A stretch of DNA of 64,000 bases from contig CM038471.1 in NCBI GenBank assembly GCA_021464415.1, forward strand, positions 10,567,386-10,631,385. The letters run 5' to 3'. Position 1 is the stretch's first letter; each line of letters opens with the position of its first letter. Origin of the DNA: Lonicera japonica. Its lineage: Eukaryota > Streptophyta > Magnoliopsida > Dipsacales > Caprifoliaceae. Below the pieces are notes generated by a model. That model was given only the letters and a program-made list of their open reading frames with translations. It did not search any database and was not told the DNA's origin. Shown here piece after piece: positions 1 through 11,740 of the stretch. The translations under genes and the position numbers were made by a program.

Positions 1-197
1 GATCGATTTTAGTCCAATGCTTTGTTGACTTGATCGGATATTGATTGAATGATCCTTATCAAACTTCCTTTGAGCAATCATGCTATTCTTGATTTTCCAA
101 ATAAGAAATCTATAATCTTATATCAAGAACATGTTAAATTACACATGATTGATTTATTGTTATTATCAAAATAAGATTAAGACCTTCAAGGTCAACA
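1..197 (-). repeat. Copia 3' LTR, partial
   Basis: This stretch is almost identical to 3117-3315 and ends on the same ...GGTCAACA. On the minus strand it begins TGTTGACC directly after a purine-rich tract. Only its U3 start is inside the window. Confidence 0.88.
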
Positions 198-212
198 ATC
201 TCCCCCTTTTTG
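198..212 (-). other. Polypurine tract of the copia element
   Basis: The minus strand reads AAAAAGGGGGAGAT immediately before the LTR start TGTTGACC. This is the expected plus-strand primer position for reverse transcription. Confidence 0.8.
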
Positions 213-710
213 ATGATGACAATAAATTAATGTGTGTTTTCAATAACAAGCATAAATAGCATATGAATAATTGAAATATGCTCCCCTCAATTTATGCATA
301 GATAAAATAAATGATTATTAAAAAGCATTGCATATATTTGAGATAGTTTTAAAACCAATAAAATAATTTTGATCTCAAATAGATTTTCAAACGAAAAGAT
401 TTTCAAACGAAAACAATTATCAATGTTAAAGACATAAAGCATTTAATAGTCTTACCAACATTGATTACTACCAACACACATTTTCTCCCCCTATGGCAAC
501 ATCAAAAAGGGCCAAGGCCACAGAGAGAAAATGGTAGCCTCCATGAGTGCTTCATCGATGAGGGAATGATTTGTATGCCTTCTCATCTTTTGCCATAAGG
601 CAAAGGTGTGCCAACTCCTCATCACTCGACTCAATATCGGATTCATCTTCATTCGATTCACTTGAATGTCCTTTGAGAACATCTTTCAACCTCTTGTACA
701 ACTCTTCTTT

Positions 711-1676
711 CTATGCTCTCTTCTCCTTTTTTCTAACCGGACAATTCGTCTTATAGTGTCCCGGTTCATGACAATGGAAGCATTTCCTTTCCTCATTATC
801 AACTTTTGGGATAGTTGATTTATCGTGGAAGTTCTTTGAGGATGAGGGATTGTTGTCGATCTTCCCTTGGGAGTACTTTTTCTTTGCTAGGAATTTCTCA
901 AATTTTCTAGAGAGAAGTGCCATGTCTCCATCTCCTTTAGTTGAGCTTTTTCCATCTTTTCCTTCGTTTTGCTTTAAGGCAAAGATTGTCATTGGATTTG
1001 CTTTCTCTCCTTCTTCTCTTGCTAGCTCCTTCTCATGGGTTTTGAGAGAACCCAAAAGCTCATCCATGCTGAAGGTCTTGAGATTCTTGGCCTCTTGTAT
1101 GGCCGTCACCTTAGGTATCCATTTCTTGGGAAGAATCCTAAGAATCTTTCGAATTTTCTCTTCATTAGAGTAAACCTTGCCAAGAAGGTCCAAAGCATTA
1201 GTGAGAATATAAAATCGACTATACATTGAAGCAAGTGATTCGTTAGGCTCCATCTTAAACAATTCATAATCATGGACAAGAATATTAATATTGTCCTCCT
1301 TCACTTGAGAGGTTCCTTCATAGGTTACCTCAAGCTTGTCCCAAATCTCTTTTGCGGTTTTGCAACTAGAGATTTTATTGTATTCATCCATAGTCAAAGC
1401 ACAATGTAATGAATTTAAAGCTTTAGCATTGAATTGAATTTTTCTAATATCATGCTCATTGTATTCGGATATAGACTTGGGAATAACTTTTCCCGTTTCG
1501 TCGGTTTTTGTAATTTCATAAGGTCCAACAAGTGTAACCTTCCATTGTTCAAAATCATTAGCTTGTAAAAATGTACACATTCTATTTTTCCAATAGCTAT
1601 AGTTTTTGCCATCAAGCAATGGTGGTCTATAAGTAGAAGCACCTTCGAAAAGGCCGGTTCCTTGATAATAAGACAT
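711..1676 (-). CDS. gag: Ty1/copia Gag protein (DUF4219/UBN2 type with zinc knuckle)
   Basis: This encodes a 321-aa retrotransposon capsid/nucleocapsid protein. Near the N terminus is the DUF4219-like motif RPPLLDGKNYSYWKNRM, followed by a UBN2-type core containing AKEIWDKLEVTYEG and a basic linker. A CCHC zinc knuckle, CFHCHEPGHYKTNC (C-X2-C-X4-H-X4-C), lies close to the C terminus and would bind RNA. I chose the ATG at 1676 because family members start with M-x-YY shortly before the DUF4219 motif; an upstream in-frame start at 1718 would add 14 residues with no family match. The frame stops at 711 right after the zinc knuckle, and no protease, integrase or RT follows. The ORF is unbroken, so this deleted element could still supply Gag if transcribed from the LTR at 1733-3315. 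Confidence 0.88.
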   Translation of the reverse strand: MSYYQGTGLFEGASTYRPPLLDGKNYSYWKNRMCTFLQANDFEQWKVTLVGPYEITKTDETGKVIPKSISEYNEHDIRKIQFNAKALNSLHCALTMDEYNKISSCKTAKEIWDKLEVTYEGTSQVKEDNINILVHDYELFKMEPNESLASMYSRFYILTNALDLLGKVYSNEEKIRKILRILPKKWIPKVTAIQEAKNLKTFSMDELLGSLKTHEKELAREEGEKANPMTIFALKQNEGKDGKSSTKGDGDMALLSRKFEKFLAKKKYSQGKIDNNPSSSKNFHDKSTIPKVDNEERKCFHCHEPGHYKTNCPVRKKEKRA

Positions 1677-1719
1677 GATCGTAAACTCTAAGATTGTTAA
1701 ATCAAAACAAGAGTACAAC

Positions 1720-1730
1720 CTCTGATACCA
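1720..1730 (-). other. Primer-binding site, initiator tRNA-Met type
   Basis: The minus strand reads TGGTATCAGAG, two bases inside the LTR end. This is the standard copia primer-binding site, complementary to the 3' end of tRNA-iMet. Confidence 0.92.
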
Positions 1731-1732
1731 AT

Positions 1733-3315
1733 TGTAGGTCGGAAAATACCCTAGAGGGGGGGTGAATAGGGTTTTTAAGACTTAATGCGGAATTTAAAAA
1801 CTTTTCTAACAATGTTTAAGTAAAACAAATTTACAAAACAAATTATCAAGGAATGCAATTAAGTAAACAATCAAGCAAATAAATAATCTCAAGCAAACAA
1901 TAATGTAGCAAGTAAATAAAGAGATTAAGTTAGAAAGATTGAACCGATTTGAAGTCCAAGGCTTTTTGTCCACACGGTTTTGGTTTACTAAACCATAGTC
2001 CGCGCTCGGTTAGTTCCCCGAGAATTTCCACTAAAATCAATCTCCTTCCGGGTGAAGATCAAACCTCTACAAGTGTTGTCTCACACACTCTACAAGTATT
2101 GCTACACCACAATACTCTCACAAGATACCCTCTTGCTAACCTTGTGAAATTTACCTTTCACAAAAACTAAACAAGAATTTACCTTCTTGTTTTTCCTATG
2201 AGATTTACCTCTAACAATGAAATCTAATTGTTTGGTGATTCACACCAATTTACAATAACTCTCACAAGTGTGTAAAGAATATAATTTGAAGCTCACACTA
2301 GAGTTATCCTATTTGATCAAGATGATATAGCTCAAAAGATTAATGATTGATCAAAAATAATTTCTTGAATCTTTGAATAATGAAGATAGATGAAGAATAT
2401 AGTATGTGAATGATTCAAGGTGTGTAGAATGAGTCTTGGAAGTCATATTTATAGTCCCAAAAGTGATATAGCCGTTTGAGGTGGATATATAAATTAATGA
2501 GGCAAAATTGCACAATTAGCAAAGTTCCAACGGCTAGTTTCTGAAGCATCAGTCGACTAAGCATAGCCATCAGTCAACTGATGGAGTCTCAGTCGACTGA
2601 GCAAGGCTGCTTAGTCGACTGATGACTTCTGTCCATCAGGCCAAAATCCCAATTTTTTACACTTTCCCAATATGACTCCAAAATTGATTCTAATGCTTGG
2701 GGAGTGTTTCAAATAAGTTTCTAAGACTCCCAAATATGTTTTTGTATCAAAATTCATTCATATGAATTTATTTCAAAACCGGTTTTTGCAAGAATGATGT
2801 TTTGAAATGATTTTGATTCAAACTTGGTTTTGATCAATCTAACAATGATGCAAGTTTATGTTTGAGCTATATAATCAATCAATTAACAAACTTTACATTA
2901 ATCCTAAGAAAGCACTCAATTACCGAATAGGTGAGTCTTAGAATGCTTCGATTTGTTTCTTCAAATTGATTCTTCACTTGAAGCTTTTCCCTTAAAGCTT
3001 TTAGCATATGATCATTGATCTTTTGTGCTTCATAAAATGCATTGCTAGCTTGTGAGTGATGAGAATGATCATCTTTGACTTGTCCAACGCTTGTAGAATA
3101 ATGATCTTGATTCGGATAGATCGGTTTTAGTCCAATGCTTCGTTGACTTGATCGGATATTGATTGAATGATCCTTATCAAACTTCCTTTGAGCAATCATG
3201 CTATTCTTGATTTTCCAAATAAGAAATCTATAATCTTATATCAAGAACATGTTAAATTACACATGATTGATTTATTGTTATTATTAAAATAAGATTAAGA
3301 CCTTCAAGGTCAACA
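1733..3315 (-). repeat. Copia 5' LTR, 1583 bp
   Basis: The LTR is bounded by TG...CA, with the PBS on its inner side and a second copy of its outer ~200 bp at the window start. It is homologous, in opposite orientation, to the solo LTR at 34547-36167: both share the segment around GGTGAAGATCAAACCTCTAC and the CCCTAGAGGGG block near the inner end. A minus-strand TATA-like CTATAAATAT lies at 2445-2454. An apparent 106-codon ORF at 2879-3199 is LTR sequence, not a gene. Confidence 0.9.
2445..2622 (-). promoter_or_regulatory. Copia LTR promoter with palindrome array
   Basis: On the minus strand a TATA-like CTATAAATAT (2454-2445) lies downstream of four versions of the 12-bp palindrome TCAGTCGACTGA. 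They start at 2549, 2570, 2589 and 2611; the copy at 2589-2600 is perfect. Spacings are 21, 19 and 22 bp, about two helical turns. The layout is that of a U3 enhancer, but binding is inferred. Confidence 0.5.
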
Positions 3316-6300
3316 ATTTTTACATTCAATATATAGGTTAATGGTCCTTTTCCTACTTTAGCCTCGTGGATCTCATTCAACGTGAAAGAAAGTTGTAGTT
3401 GTAATATATAATAGTCTTTTTTTATGAGGCTCTATCGAATTAGTAAACACAAAACGATATCCATTGTTGCATTCAAATTATTTGTCGCAATAACAATTTT
3501 AGATAGATCAAGTCATTAAAAAAGTCAAGAATTATTAAATAGAAATAAGATGATCAAACTTACATCTTTTACTGTAATAAATGTGGAGCTGTTGAATGGT
3601 AATGGTTGCAGATCAAAGATATTAAAAAATGGTGGTGCCTGAAATTAATTCCTGCAAATTTTAATACAACATAATTCAGTAAAAGTAAACTTTGAGTGAA
3701 AAACAATGAAAATTGAAGAGACAAATTAGTTCCTTCACCAATACGAGTATTAACCTAAATCGACATGAATACATTGAAGATAAAGTAATTAATATGCCGA
3801 ATCAACATGCAAATTCAAATCTTTTTTGATAGAAAAAAGTTGGATTCAGAATTGTGAAACAAATAATCAGTTCATTTCATTGAACAAGTGTAGGTATTCA
3901 TAACACTAAAAATATTTAAATTAAAGAGTTATGAAAAAAAGATGACTAGGATTAAGATTAATTTAACTACTTTAATGTTTAATAGAATCATTAAAGTACT
4001 AATCTTTCTTGGACCCCCTATTAATCATTTATTTTGTTTATCATTAGTTTCCATTAGTAGATCAAACATTCTGGTAATAAAAATGTGTCGCATAAATACC
4101 ATAAATATATTTGCGAACATCAAAACATATTTATGCATATATGAGTGACACACATGTGTATATATATATATATAATATTAGTAACACTATACCACATGTT
4201 TATATAAGGGATATTCAATAAACTGGATGAAACTAATGAAATAATTGTTTGCTAAGTTGCAGCCAGAAAATATAACCATTTAGTACTTTACCAAACAAAA
4301 AGAGAACATTCACCAGATGGGCAAATATGTACTGGGTACTATATTGCTGCTATATGCACTAATATATTATAATTATATTATTATACAAATAAGGGAAGGT
4401 TAATAAGAAAGATCTTAAACTAATAAAAAACTTATCTTCCTCTCTTTTTCTCCTCCCTCTTCCCAATAATTCATTTTTTTTTGTTCTTTTACTAATTGAG
4501 GCCCGAGTAAGAAAATTTTGAACAGGTTATATAATCCTAATTGTGTAACTCTATAATGACTATCTTGCAGGCAAACTCTCAATTGTGGGGTGGATACATA
4601 TACTTTTAATGCTCATGTACATGCATAGTAGTAGAGTTAGTGTGGTTTATTGCATTAGGTTCTTCTATCAAAGCTAACAGTGATGATGGATGTGATAATA
4701 GTGTGTTTTAAAGATGCTGCTAGTAGTAAGCTAAACAAGGCAATAATAACAATTCCAAAGATATAGGCCCTATCGCCCAGAATTCCTATATAAGTTAATA
4801 AAGCAGTATACAAAGTGGTCTAACTCATGACGCATAAACCCAAGTTTTCTTGGACTAGACAGATTTCTTGGGTGTTAATATAATCCAATCGCGACATAGC
4901 AAATGCCATTCAACAAACTTTTACACTTCTAGAATAACAAACCACAAGTAATAATGGAAGAATCTAAAACAGAAGCCAAAATATCCGCAAAAGAGCAGAG
5001 CATGAAACTGAAGCTAAAACTATAGATCTTGTCAACAATACAATACAACTTGATTCCAAAAGGAAAAAACTACTAATAATACTACATATAAATGTAGAGA
5101 GAGTAGTTTTGGGAGAGAAATATATATAGATATAGATATACCTAGACGGCGTTGTGGAAGATGCCATCGAGACCGATACCATCTTTGCAGATCCTGTAGA
5201 TGTTAAGAATGGTATTGTTAGTCTTATAGAACCACTATTTGTCATGTCGTATACATGGTCCATGAACCACTATTGTCGTATACACAATATAACATGTATA
5301 TACTAATTTTGAAAGTTGAGGAAATATAATACCAGATTTCAAAAAACAGTCTCCAAGCCAGTAGCAACTGCACACAGACACAGTTGTAAATAATTATTTT
5401 TTTTTACCTAAAATAACTCAGTATTCAGACCGAAAGTGAAGTGAAGTTACAACTAAAACTAAAAGGTAAGGAAAAAAGATAAAAAAAACAATTGAATATT
5501 GTTGTTAAGGCATAATGATAATAATAGGAACATAGAAAAAGAGAGATAATTACCAGAAAAATGAGATAGAGAGATGTTTAGTGATGCCCGATCTGATCTG
5601 ATCTGATTGTAAAATGCTCCCCTCCCCTCTTCACACACTTTCTCAGTGTGTGAATAGAAAAAGAAAAAATGATGCTAGGAATGTTAACAAAGGCATAAGG
5701 CTTAATGTTAAGGCTCTAATTCAGTTCTCCTTCTCAGTCGTAGAGGGGCCAAACAATGTTTAATCCTCAATCTATTATAAGATCAATACAAACTCAAGAA
5801 TTAAATGGTCATGCGACACAAAACTAGTACATATATAATAAGAACCACTTTGCTACATGTATCTATATATACAGACATACAATTACATACACAATTTATA
5901 GTAAATGGCAATCAAAAGGAACATATGTGTATTGGTTTAGTAACTAAGAGACAGATGGAATAAACGGAACTAAAAGAGAACATTGATTCATTCCACTTGA
6001 GCTTCTATACCACCATTATTTATTATATAATATAATTTTATTATATAGTTATATTATATATAAACAAGAGAGAATATATAGTTAGCTTAAGAGGGCTGGC
6101 ACAACTCTATAAATATAAATTTATTTCAAGTGCTTATCACTTTTGTTATGTCAAAATCCAGTATAAATATGTAATTTAATCAATGCAATCCCCGACCCGA
6201 CCCAACCAAACCAAGTTTACTTTGAAAAATTCAAACTTGCCTTGTTTCATGCGCGCATGAGCCTTGACATGTTCAATTTACCGAAGCATGTTTACTTTCA

Positions 6301-8230
6301 AAAACTACTTGTTCTATTTATTATGTGCACATGCCTTAACTTGTTCAATTCTAGTCATCGATTCTAGACAGGCTACTATCACTCAGATAGGAGAATTCCA
6401 CCATGATGATCGATCGAGTATTCTTCCTTTAGAAATGGAGCTTCTATGTTAGTATTTGAGTCAACTCGGTCCGCCTTAGCAAATCTTGAACCATTGTAAT
6501 TATATGGCATTGTAAAGATATTTAAAGAATCACATTATATTGGGAATCTATCAATTGGACTATTTGCGTCAACCCAAACCCGATCCACCGTACTGAGTAG
6601 TTTGTATTTTAGACATGCAAATAAATTACTCACTCTACCTCAAATTGATTTGATGCTCTTACATTGACAGGAGAATTTTTTATTGGGGAATTCTGGGATC
6701 TGGTATAATAAATCCATCCCAAAAACTAAGTGACACTAATAATTTAAAATATTTAGAAAAAGTGTGATTGCTAATTTGACAGAGTATCAAAATTAATGTA
6801 AAAATGAATCAAAAAGGGCAAAATACATAAGGACGTGGCTACAATTTATTAAAAGTCAAGAGGTCACATTAAGTACACACAAAAACATAAGAGGGAATAT
6901 TAATGTAATCCTCTTTGTCAAAGAAATTTTAAAAAAAAAATGCAGCAACACAATACATTTAAATTAAGTTGGACATTTGCCCAACTTAATTTTTAAAATG
7001 TGAAAAAATAATAATAATGTCGTTGTATGTATTAATATAGGACTTTGCCCAATTTATATTGTGTATTAAACTTTAACTTTGAACATATGGCAAATTTTGC
7101 CCTCTTAATATTTATTCCATTGCTTATACATATGTATACCTTCAGGACCCACAACAAGTTTCCTTAAACAAACGTATGAAGTTAGAATAATTCTATAAAT
7201 TCTAAATAAAGAATACTACAGCCTGGAAAGCATCCATATAGAATAAGCCAAGAGAAATAATTTTGTGCAACGTTTGAGAAGTGACCATGTGGTGATGCAG
7301 AGTTTTATAATACTTTTTTTTTCCAGAAACTTAGGATTAATTTGTTTTGTTGTTTGAATCTAAATTCTAATGTTTGAATCTAATGTCTAATATCTGAATC
7401 AAAAAAAAAAAGAATTTTGTTATAATGTGAATGCAACATCTGAATAAATTAAATAGAAGTTCCCTTTTTCTTCATGAAGATGACTTATTAACAGTTCCAT
7501 GAAAGCAAAATATGTATATATGTCTGTCAGACCCCTCGGTGATCAAAGCACAGCTAACAACTTTCTTATATTTCCCCACAACAATAACACAAATGACAAC
7601 AAAAATAATGGATTAATACTAAAAAGAATGAAATAAAAGGGGCATACCAAGCCTTGGCTTTTGAGACAGAAAAGACCCAAAAGATTGATCGAGAGTGATG
7701 ATGGGTAAAGCAAGAGAGATAGAGTACTGTGCCGAAACCTGTAATATATGAACAGATTGAATTAGGGATATATACAGAAATTGCAATAAATAATAATAAA
7801 AAATACATGCAAAGATCTATTTATATATATATATATATATCTATATAGGGCTTACGCTTTTGAGCAGAAAAAACCCAAACAAAATTGTTAAAATCACCTA
7901 AATACTAACATTGCAACCGAAATAGAACTTGAATCCAAAGGGTAGAGATTCCCCTGCCAACACAGCTAACCCAATCAAAATCCGGATGAACTCGAGTGAA
8001 ATTTAGGGCTTAGATTTGAACGATTTAGTAGTGAATCGGTGTAAAATGGGAGGAAACAGTGAGATCTAAATGATTTTATCTTGAATCAGATGTGTGAGAT
8101 TGGACATGATGATGAAATCGGCGGAGGGAGATGATTTCTCACAAAACAGCGTGAGCTGGGAGATGGGAGTCATACAGTTCTTCAAATAAAGTCATAAAAG
8201 TGAGAAAGGAGTCATATAGGGTTTTTGGAA
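3316..8230. other. No convincing gene; AT-rich DNA, possibly the body of the CACTA element ending at 8450
   Basis: I see no long coding frame here. Two minus-strand stretches look exon-like because of flanking splice motifs: about 5152-5215 (acceptor-like CTACAG, donor-like TCTAG|GTATAT) and about 7642-7743 (acceptor TTACAG, donor GGCTTG|GTATGC). Neither encodes a domain I recognise. A leader-like minus-strand region lies at 7850-8170. A (TA)n microsatellite is at about 7820-7842. The stretch could be captured host sequence inside the CACTA element, whose other end is not in the window. Confidence 0.4.
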
Positions 8231-8269
8231 AGGAATTTAAAAAGTTAATTGCACGATGTCGTTTTGAGC

Positions 8270-8450
8270 ATATTTTATGACTGCTTACATTACCGAAGTT
8301 ATTTTGTGACTGCATATGGCAATCATAATATAGTATTTTTTGTGACTGCCATTGGCAGTCACAATATTACTATTTGACCTTTGTGACTGTCAATGGCAGT
8401 CACAAATGTAGCGAGATGCTCAGTCACATAAAGCCGTTTTTGGTGTAGTG
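8270..8450 (-). mobile_element. CACTA (En/Spm) DNA transposon terminus
   Basis: Read on the minus strand, the end is CACTACACCAAAAACGGC, the classic CACTA terminal inverted repeat. It is followed by subterminal repeats of the motif GTGACTGCC-ATTGGCAGTCAC. The end falls exactly where the gypsy reading frame to its right stops (8451). The partner terminus is not found between 1 and 8270, so it probably lies left of the window, with the copia element inserted inside it. The other CACTA element at 32887 has a different inner TIR and is unrelated. Confidence 0.82.
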
Positions 8451-9487
8451 CTTCCGTGGTGTTGAGCTTTGATTTCTTGCAATGAAGACAAAATAGAAAT
8501 AGGCAAATATGGGTTAAATTTGTTAGTATTTAAAAATACCTCCCCACTCATTTTTGCACAACAATTCTTTTGTTTCCCCTCGGACTCATTCTCATTAGAG
8601 ACCACTAAATTTTCCTTTTATCTCTCTTTTACCTCAACCTCTCTCTTTTCATCACTCTCTTTTATTTTTCTCTCACCCTGTTTCTTTTTATCCTTCGCTC
8701 TCTTTCTTTTCCTCACCACTCTCTTCTTTCTTTTGCTCACTCTTTTTTTGCAACTTTTCTCGATCTTTATGAGCTTGCTTTGGTGGCAATGGAACAACAG
8801 TAATGGTTTTCTCATTCATCTTGAAGGAGTACTTATTGGAAATGCCATTATACTTGACTTGCCTATTGAGCTGCCATTATTGGCCCAATAACATGTGGCC
8901 GGCTTACATTGGAACCACTTCGTATAAAACATCATCCTTGTACTTCCCAATGCTAAATGAAATAAGCACTTGCTCGTCCACCCTTATTTCTCCATTAAAA
9001 TTTAACCATCGCAACTTATAAGGACAGGGATGCTTGAACGTAGGCAATCTCAATTTCTCAATCATTACTACGCTAGCAAAGTTTGAGCAAACTCCTCCAT
9101 CAATTATCAAACTACACGCCACGCCTTGTCTTGCACTAGACATCTAGTTCAAAACACATTTTCTTGTATACTTGGGTCACCACACTCAGCTAGCAATTCT
9201 CCTTTTACAGCATGCTCTTCAATTTGGTTTGGCACAAAATTTTCCCTCCTCTTAAACTGCTCATAAGTTTTGACAAATAATTCCTCAAACTTAGAACAAT
9301 CCTCATCATCAAACAAGGAAGCCTTTTTCGTGCTACTACCTAAATTTTGTTTTCTCCTTCCCCCATTGGGGGTTTCACTTAATCGTCTGCGCCGTCTAAT
9401 TTCTAGTTTTCTTAATCTCGTATTATCCTTTTTAAACTCCTCATCACACCAACTTTCATGATGCTCAAAGTTAAAGTAACTTGACAT
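8451..9487 (-). pseudogene. Ty3/gypsy gag-end and aspartic protease remnant, cut by a CACTA element
   Basis: On the minus strand 9487-9149 encodes a charged Gag-like segment. Then 9143-8904 encodes a retroviral-type protease core with LIIDGGVCSNFAS, the active-site region in which plant gypsy elements often have D-G-G or D-S-G, followed by GKYKDDVLYEVVPM. A TAA stop breaks the frame where relatives read MQAGHM. The homologous reading continues beyond it through a segment ending KTITVVPLPPKQ and the spacer before RT (ILSSLQEI) until it meets the CACTA terminus at 8450. RT, RNase H and integrase would lie beyond the CACTA insertion, outside the window. The element is non-functional. Confidence 0.75.
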
Positions 9488-10236
9488 TCTCGCTGCAAAA
9501 CAAATATAACAAATATTAGTACATATAAATAAAATATTTTTTTCTCACAACACTCCTTTACGTGTTTCGCTCGATTGATGTCACTCTAATTTTATCGCCG
9601 TGTTTGTCGCTCAAGAATAAGAAACCTCACAAATTTTCTCTTAGGAACTTTTAAAACAAGTTGAATAATATGAATATATAACAAGCCCCCAACAACCAAT
9701 CGCACACCCAACAATTAGATTGAGCGCTTTCACAAACCAAATTCTAGCAATATTAATGAGCAAACGAATTTCTAAAATTGCTAGAATAAATACAAACATA
9801 CTTCCAAACGATAAGCAATAATCAATCCCTAATTTATGACACAAATCAAATATCCTATGGCTTTCTACATTTTCCAACCAAAACAAATTTATATAGAACA
9901 CAAAATAAGAATCCCAACTAGAATAAAGAGGCAACAAGGATCAACACGATTGAATATTATTGGGATTCAATAAAGCATAAAAAAACCTAGGGTTTTCGTT
10001 TCAACAATTCAAACTTTCATGTATTCCAATTCGAAACAACAAACCCTATACACAATAATAAAAAATATTCAGGCAATTTTCAATTCAAGCACTGTTCACA
10101 GTAATTTTTTATTTTTTTTATAAACCCTAACAAATATTTGGAATAAGATTCACAAGAATAAAGAACTAGGGTTTCAAGAATCAACTACGAAATTGAAATA
10201 ACAAAAAACTAAAGATAGAAAACCTGGATAGAAAAG
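9488..10236 (-). other. Leader/gag-deleted part of the decayed gypsy element
   Basis: Between the protease/gag remnant and the PBS there is only ~750 bp with no recognisable Gag core, where an intact element would carry more than 1 kb of gag. I read it as untranslated leader plus deletion. Confidence 0.45.
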
Positions 10237-10250
10237 TCACTCTGATACCA
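10237..10250 (-). other. Primer-binding site, initiator tRNA-Met type
   Basis: The minus strand reads TGGTATCAGAGTGA one base inside the LTR end at 10252. It matches the tRNA-iMet primer used by many plant gypsy and copia elements. Confidence 0.85.
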
Positions 10251-10251
10251 A

Positions 10252-11056
10252 TGACGCGACCTCGGATCATCTTTCCTAGCTAGGCTAATGGATCCTTAAC
10301 CCGTAGTCTATAAATAGAGTAGAACCTTGGAATTTGTCGAAAGAGATGGAAGGTGAAAAACCTCAACCCACCGCTTAATAAAGTGTGAACCTTGGTATGA
10401 TCGAAGACGCCACAATTAATTATGAATGATCAATTGATAAGTCAAGAACAATACGAATAAATCAATTCGTAATCATTCAACAAGTTCTTAAGAACTCAAA
10501 AGTGAAAACACTCTATTAGAATAATTATCAAAGTCTTTTTAATACAATGAAAAAAACTCCTTTAAATAGGAGAAACAAAGCTATAGAATCCTAATTCAAT
10601 TAGGAAACTAATTTTACTTAGAAAAGGAAAATAATAACTCTTTGAATATTACTAATTCAATAAAGAAACTAATAATAAAATAATAAGGAAACTTATTGAA
10701 AAGAAAACAACAAATCTAATTCCTAATTGAATAATGAAATAAGACAACTAAAGTAAACTCCTAAATAATTAAGGAAATAATATAGAAGTCTTGGACTTGT
10801 ATTTTCACATCTCCTCTCAACATCCTTGGCTTCCATTAAACACACTTTACTCTTGAACTTCCATGCCCAATCTTTAAGAACTCCTTGGAATGCATGATTA
10901 TCATTTAAGCTTCTTCTTGCACCAAGCATTTAAAATTCTATGGAATTCCTTTTGAATTTCCATGCTCTATCCTTGTGATTCATCATGTGTGGATCATCAT
11001 TTGGAATGCCACGAACCACTATGGTTGAATAAAAATTGGAGCTAGGCTGGATCACA
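10252..11056 (-). repeat. LTR of the decayed gypsy element, about 805 bp
   Basis: On the minus strand it starts TGTGATCCAGCC and ends GAGGTCGCGTCA, one base before the PBS. The inner end is firm because of the PBS. The outer end is inferred from the TG...CA rule and a loss of LTR-like character after 11056. The second LTR is outside the window. Confidence 0.7.
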
Positions 11057-11594
11057 TCTGAGGTACTAAATACGAGGAAAATGGTGGGTGAAGGTTGTGG
11101 TAATGGCAACCGGGGGGTGTTGAGAGAGAGAAATGGGTGTAGTGTATAATGAAATGGGTTTAGTTACTTCAAGGATTTACGAAATGGGTACAAATGGTTT
11201 TGCTCAAGAATTATAAATGGTGAAGAAGCTAAGATGATAATGGTGAAGATGAAGATGAAGATGAACAATTAATTAATTAGGTTTTTTAGGGATTTGAGAA
11301 GGTATATTGGTGAAGATGAAAAGGGAGTTGCAGAAGTGGCACCATTGAATGAAAAGGTTATTCACATTACTTACAATCCAAGGAGGTAAATTGCAGCCTT
11401 GTTCACTATCCCTTTTATCTAATAAATTTACTCGTACTTTCTTTTATTGTCAGATTAGCTTAAACTTATGTTGTTCATTAGATGGACTTGTTGCAATTGC
11501 ATAATAGATTCAAACATTACATCAAGCAGCCTACATCCTTGTGATTTCAAAATGGGAAGAGTGTTCACTTTGCTTCAGAAGTTTAGGTGTACAT
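11057..11594 (+). other. Flank of the Tat insertion; possible exon remnants of a host gene
   Basis: No gene is identified with confidence. Across the Tat insertion the pre-insertion sequence can be read by joining 11594 to the ACATC at 30371. It then continues TTTGATGAAAG|GTAATATT, which looks like a coding frame ending at a splice donor. A frame starting near 11541 is open up to the insertion. Trinucleotide-like GATGAA repeats occur around 11240-11270. Confidence 0.3.
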
Positions 11595-11740
11595 ACATCT
11601 GTAGACACCCCGATCCGTGACCCCCGCAAGAACCCTAACGACCTACGAGAACTACTGTTTTTAGGTCCGAGACCCACCCGAGCACCCGAAACTACCCCGA
11701 AAGGGTTTGTTGGCCAACAAACCTATTTTTTTAGAGAGAT

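Larger units (their letters stand above)
1..3315 (-). mobile_element. Ty1/copia retrotransposon with internal deletion (gag only), left LTR cut by window edge
   Basis: On the minus strand the order is LTR (3315-1733), initiator-Met PBS (1730-1720), gag (1676-711), polypurine tract (about 212-198), then the start of the second LTR (197 down to the window edge). The first ~197 bases repeat 3117-3315 nearly exactly, which defines the LTR boundary. Only about 500 bp separate the gag stop from the polypurine tract, so protease, integrase, RT and RNase H are missing. The element looks like a non-autonomous internally deleted derivative. The target-site duplication cannot be checked because the left end lies outside the window; the right flank after 3315 is ATTTT. 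Confidence 0.9.

Noticed and set aside
2879..3199. 106-codon minus-strand frame
   Set aside because: It lies wholly inside the copia LTR and recurs at the window start.
4964..5263. 99-codon minus-strand frame as a gene
   Set aside because: Most of it is microsatellite and intron-like sequence; only a ~60-bp splice-bounded piece is of interest.
8618..8815. Lysine/arginine-rich minus-strand frame
   Set aside because: It is the translation of a CT-rich tract in the decayed gypsy element.
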